Shown here one piece after another: positions 5,285-5,979 of a stretch of DNA of 5,979 bases. The first letter of the stretch is position 1; each line of letters starts with the position of its first letter. The notes under the pieces are model-generated. The model was given only the letters and a program-made list of their open reading frames with translations, had not been told where the DNA came from and made no database searches. Origin of the DNA: Deltaproteobacteria bacterium (GTDB lineage Bacteria > Desulfobacterota_D > UBA1144 > Nemesobacterales > N074bin48); the NCBI GenBank assembly GCA_004356685.1, contig SMWS01000152.1, positions 1 to 5,979 of the forward strand. Direction: 5' to 3'. The position numbers and the translations under genes are program-made.

Positions 5285-5979
5285 ATGATACAAAATAGCA
5301 TTCACAACTTATCAGGAGATCACTTTTTATTAAGAGTGAAAGAGCTTGTAAAAGTTTTACCTCCTGCATATTTCGCAATGGTTATGTCAACCGGAATAAT
5401 ATCCATTTCCTGCTTCCTGCTTGAAATGAATTTTATTGCAATTGTATTATTCTGGTTAAATGTATGGTTTTATCTTTCGTTATGGTTGTTAAGCATTTTA
5501 AGAATCCTCTTCTATCATAAACGAGTTTGCAAGGGATATGATAGATCACAAAAGAGGTCCGGGATTCTTTACTGTGGTTGCCGGTTCCTGTATTCTTGGC
5601 AGCCAGTTTATAATGATTTTTGAGAATTACTCTGCAGCTTTTGTATTATGGATTATTGGATTGGTTCTTTGGGTAATATTAAACTACACAATCTTCACCG
5701 GTTTTACAGTAAAAGAAAACAAACCTACTTTAGCAGAAGGGATCTCTGGTGCCTGGCTCTTAGCTGTAGTTGCCTCACAGTCTATTGCAGTACTTAGCTC
5801 TTTAATTGCCGCAGACCTGGAACAACCTTTTAAATTGCAGATGAACTTTTTAGCACTCTGTATGTGGCTCTGGGGCGGTATGCTTTATATATGGATGATA
5901 TCACTTATTTTTTACCGTTATACCTTTTTCAGTTTTTCTCCCGGAGATCTTTCACCGCCATACTGGATTAACATGGGTG
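5285..5979 (+). pseudogene. TehA/SLAC1-like TDT-family transporter, frameshifted and cut by the window end
   Basis: This encodes an inner-membrane anion transporter of the tellurite-resistance/dicarboxylate (TDT) family. The first frame runs from ATG 5285 and shows the family's N-terminal helix (residues 25-37, LPPAYFAMVMSTG), then two further hydrophobic stretches and ILRILFYHK. After about 5521 that frame loses all similarity and stops at 5621-5623. Family sequence resumes in another frame from 5523: EFARDMIDHKRGPGFFTVVA, then CILGSQ, GISGAWLLAVVASQS and further helices, open to 5979. One extra base, or two missing ones near the A-run at 5519-5521, explains it. An ATG at 5538 could restart translation of the second part. 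It may be a real pseudogene or a sequencing error. The true C-terminus lies beyond the window. The substrate cannot be told. Confidence 0.82.
5519..5523 (+). other. Frameshift site in the TDT transporter gene
   Basis: The reading frame used up to the AAA codon at 5519-5521 must move by one base (skipping C5522), or gain two bases, to enter the conserved frame at GAG 5523. The sequence around it, CATAAACGAG, has a short A-run where an insertion or deletion is easy. No slippery heptamer or strong downstream structure is evident, so programmed frameshifting is unlikely. Confidence 0.65.

Overview
The window reads like a low-GC chromosome fragment from the Bacteroidota/Ignavibacteriota side of the bacterial tree. 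The basis is AT-rich coding sequence, weak or absent Shine-Dalgarno signals, non-ATG starts (TTG for ctaB, GTG for the Fe-S protein) and the style of the heme-copper oxidase genes. This placement is inference; there is no rRNA or taxonomic marker in the window.

Positions 1-3469 (+ strand) hold the 3' part of an aerobic respiration operon. In order it contains the end of cytochrome c oxidase subunit II with its CuA site, heme O synthase (ctaB), a 422-residue membrane protein with eight predicted membrane segments and a C-terminal monoheme cytochrome c domain, and a 343-residue polytopic Fe-S protein related to the NapH/NosR/CcoG group. Subunit II is the electron entry point of the oxidase and CtaB makes the heme precursor. 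The last two genes are plausible partners that carry electrons, or assist metal insertion, at the same membrane. The eight-helix part of the cytochrome appears to be an internal duplication of a four-helix unit.

Positions 3550-4076 (- strand) hold a complete hicA-hicB type II toxin-antitoxin pair with a 4-base gene overlap. A good sigma-70-like promoter sits so close to hicA that the mRNA may be leaderless. Positions 4179-4233 hold two neighbouring palindromes that differ by two compensatory base-pair changes, which is typical of a REP-like structured repeat. Positions 4305-4964 (- strand) encode a hemerythrin-like HHE-domain protein with a possible weak terminator behind it. A 320-base gene-free region (4965-5284) follows and contains a second pair of hairpins.

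Positions 5285-5979 (+ strand) hold a TehA/SLAC1-type (TDT family) transporter gene. It is interrupted by a frameshift near 5519-5523 and runs off the window edge. The most interesting items are the duplicated membrane cytochrome with its Fe-S neighbour in the oxidase operon, and the paired structured repeats on both sides of the hemerythrin gene.
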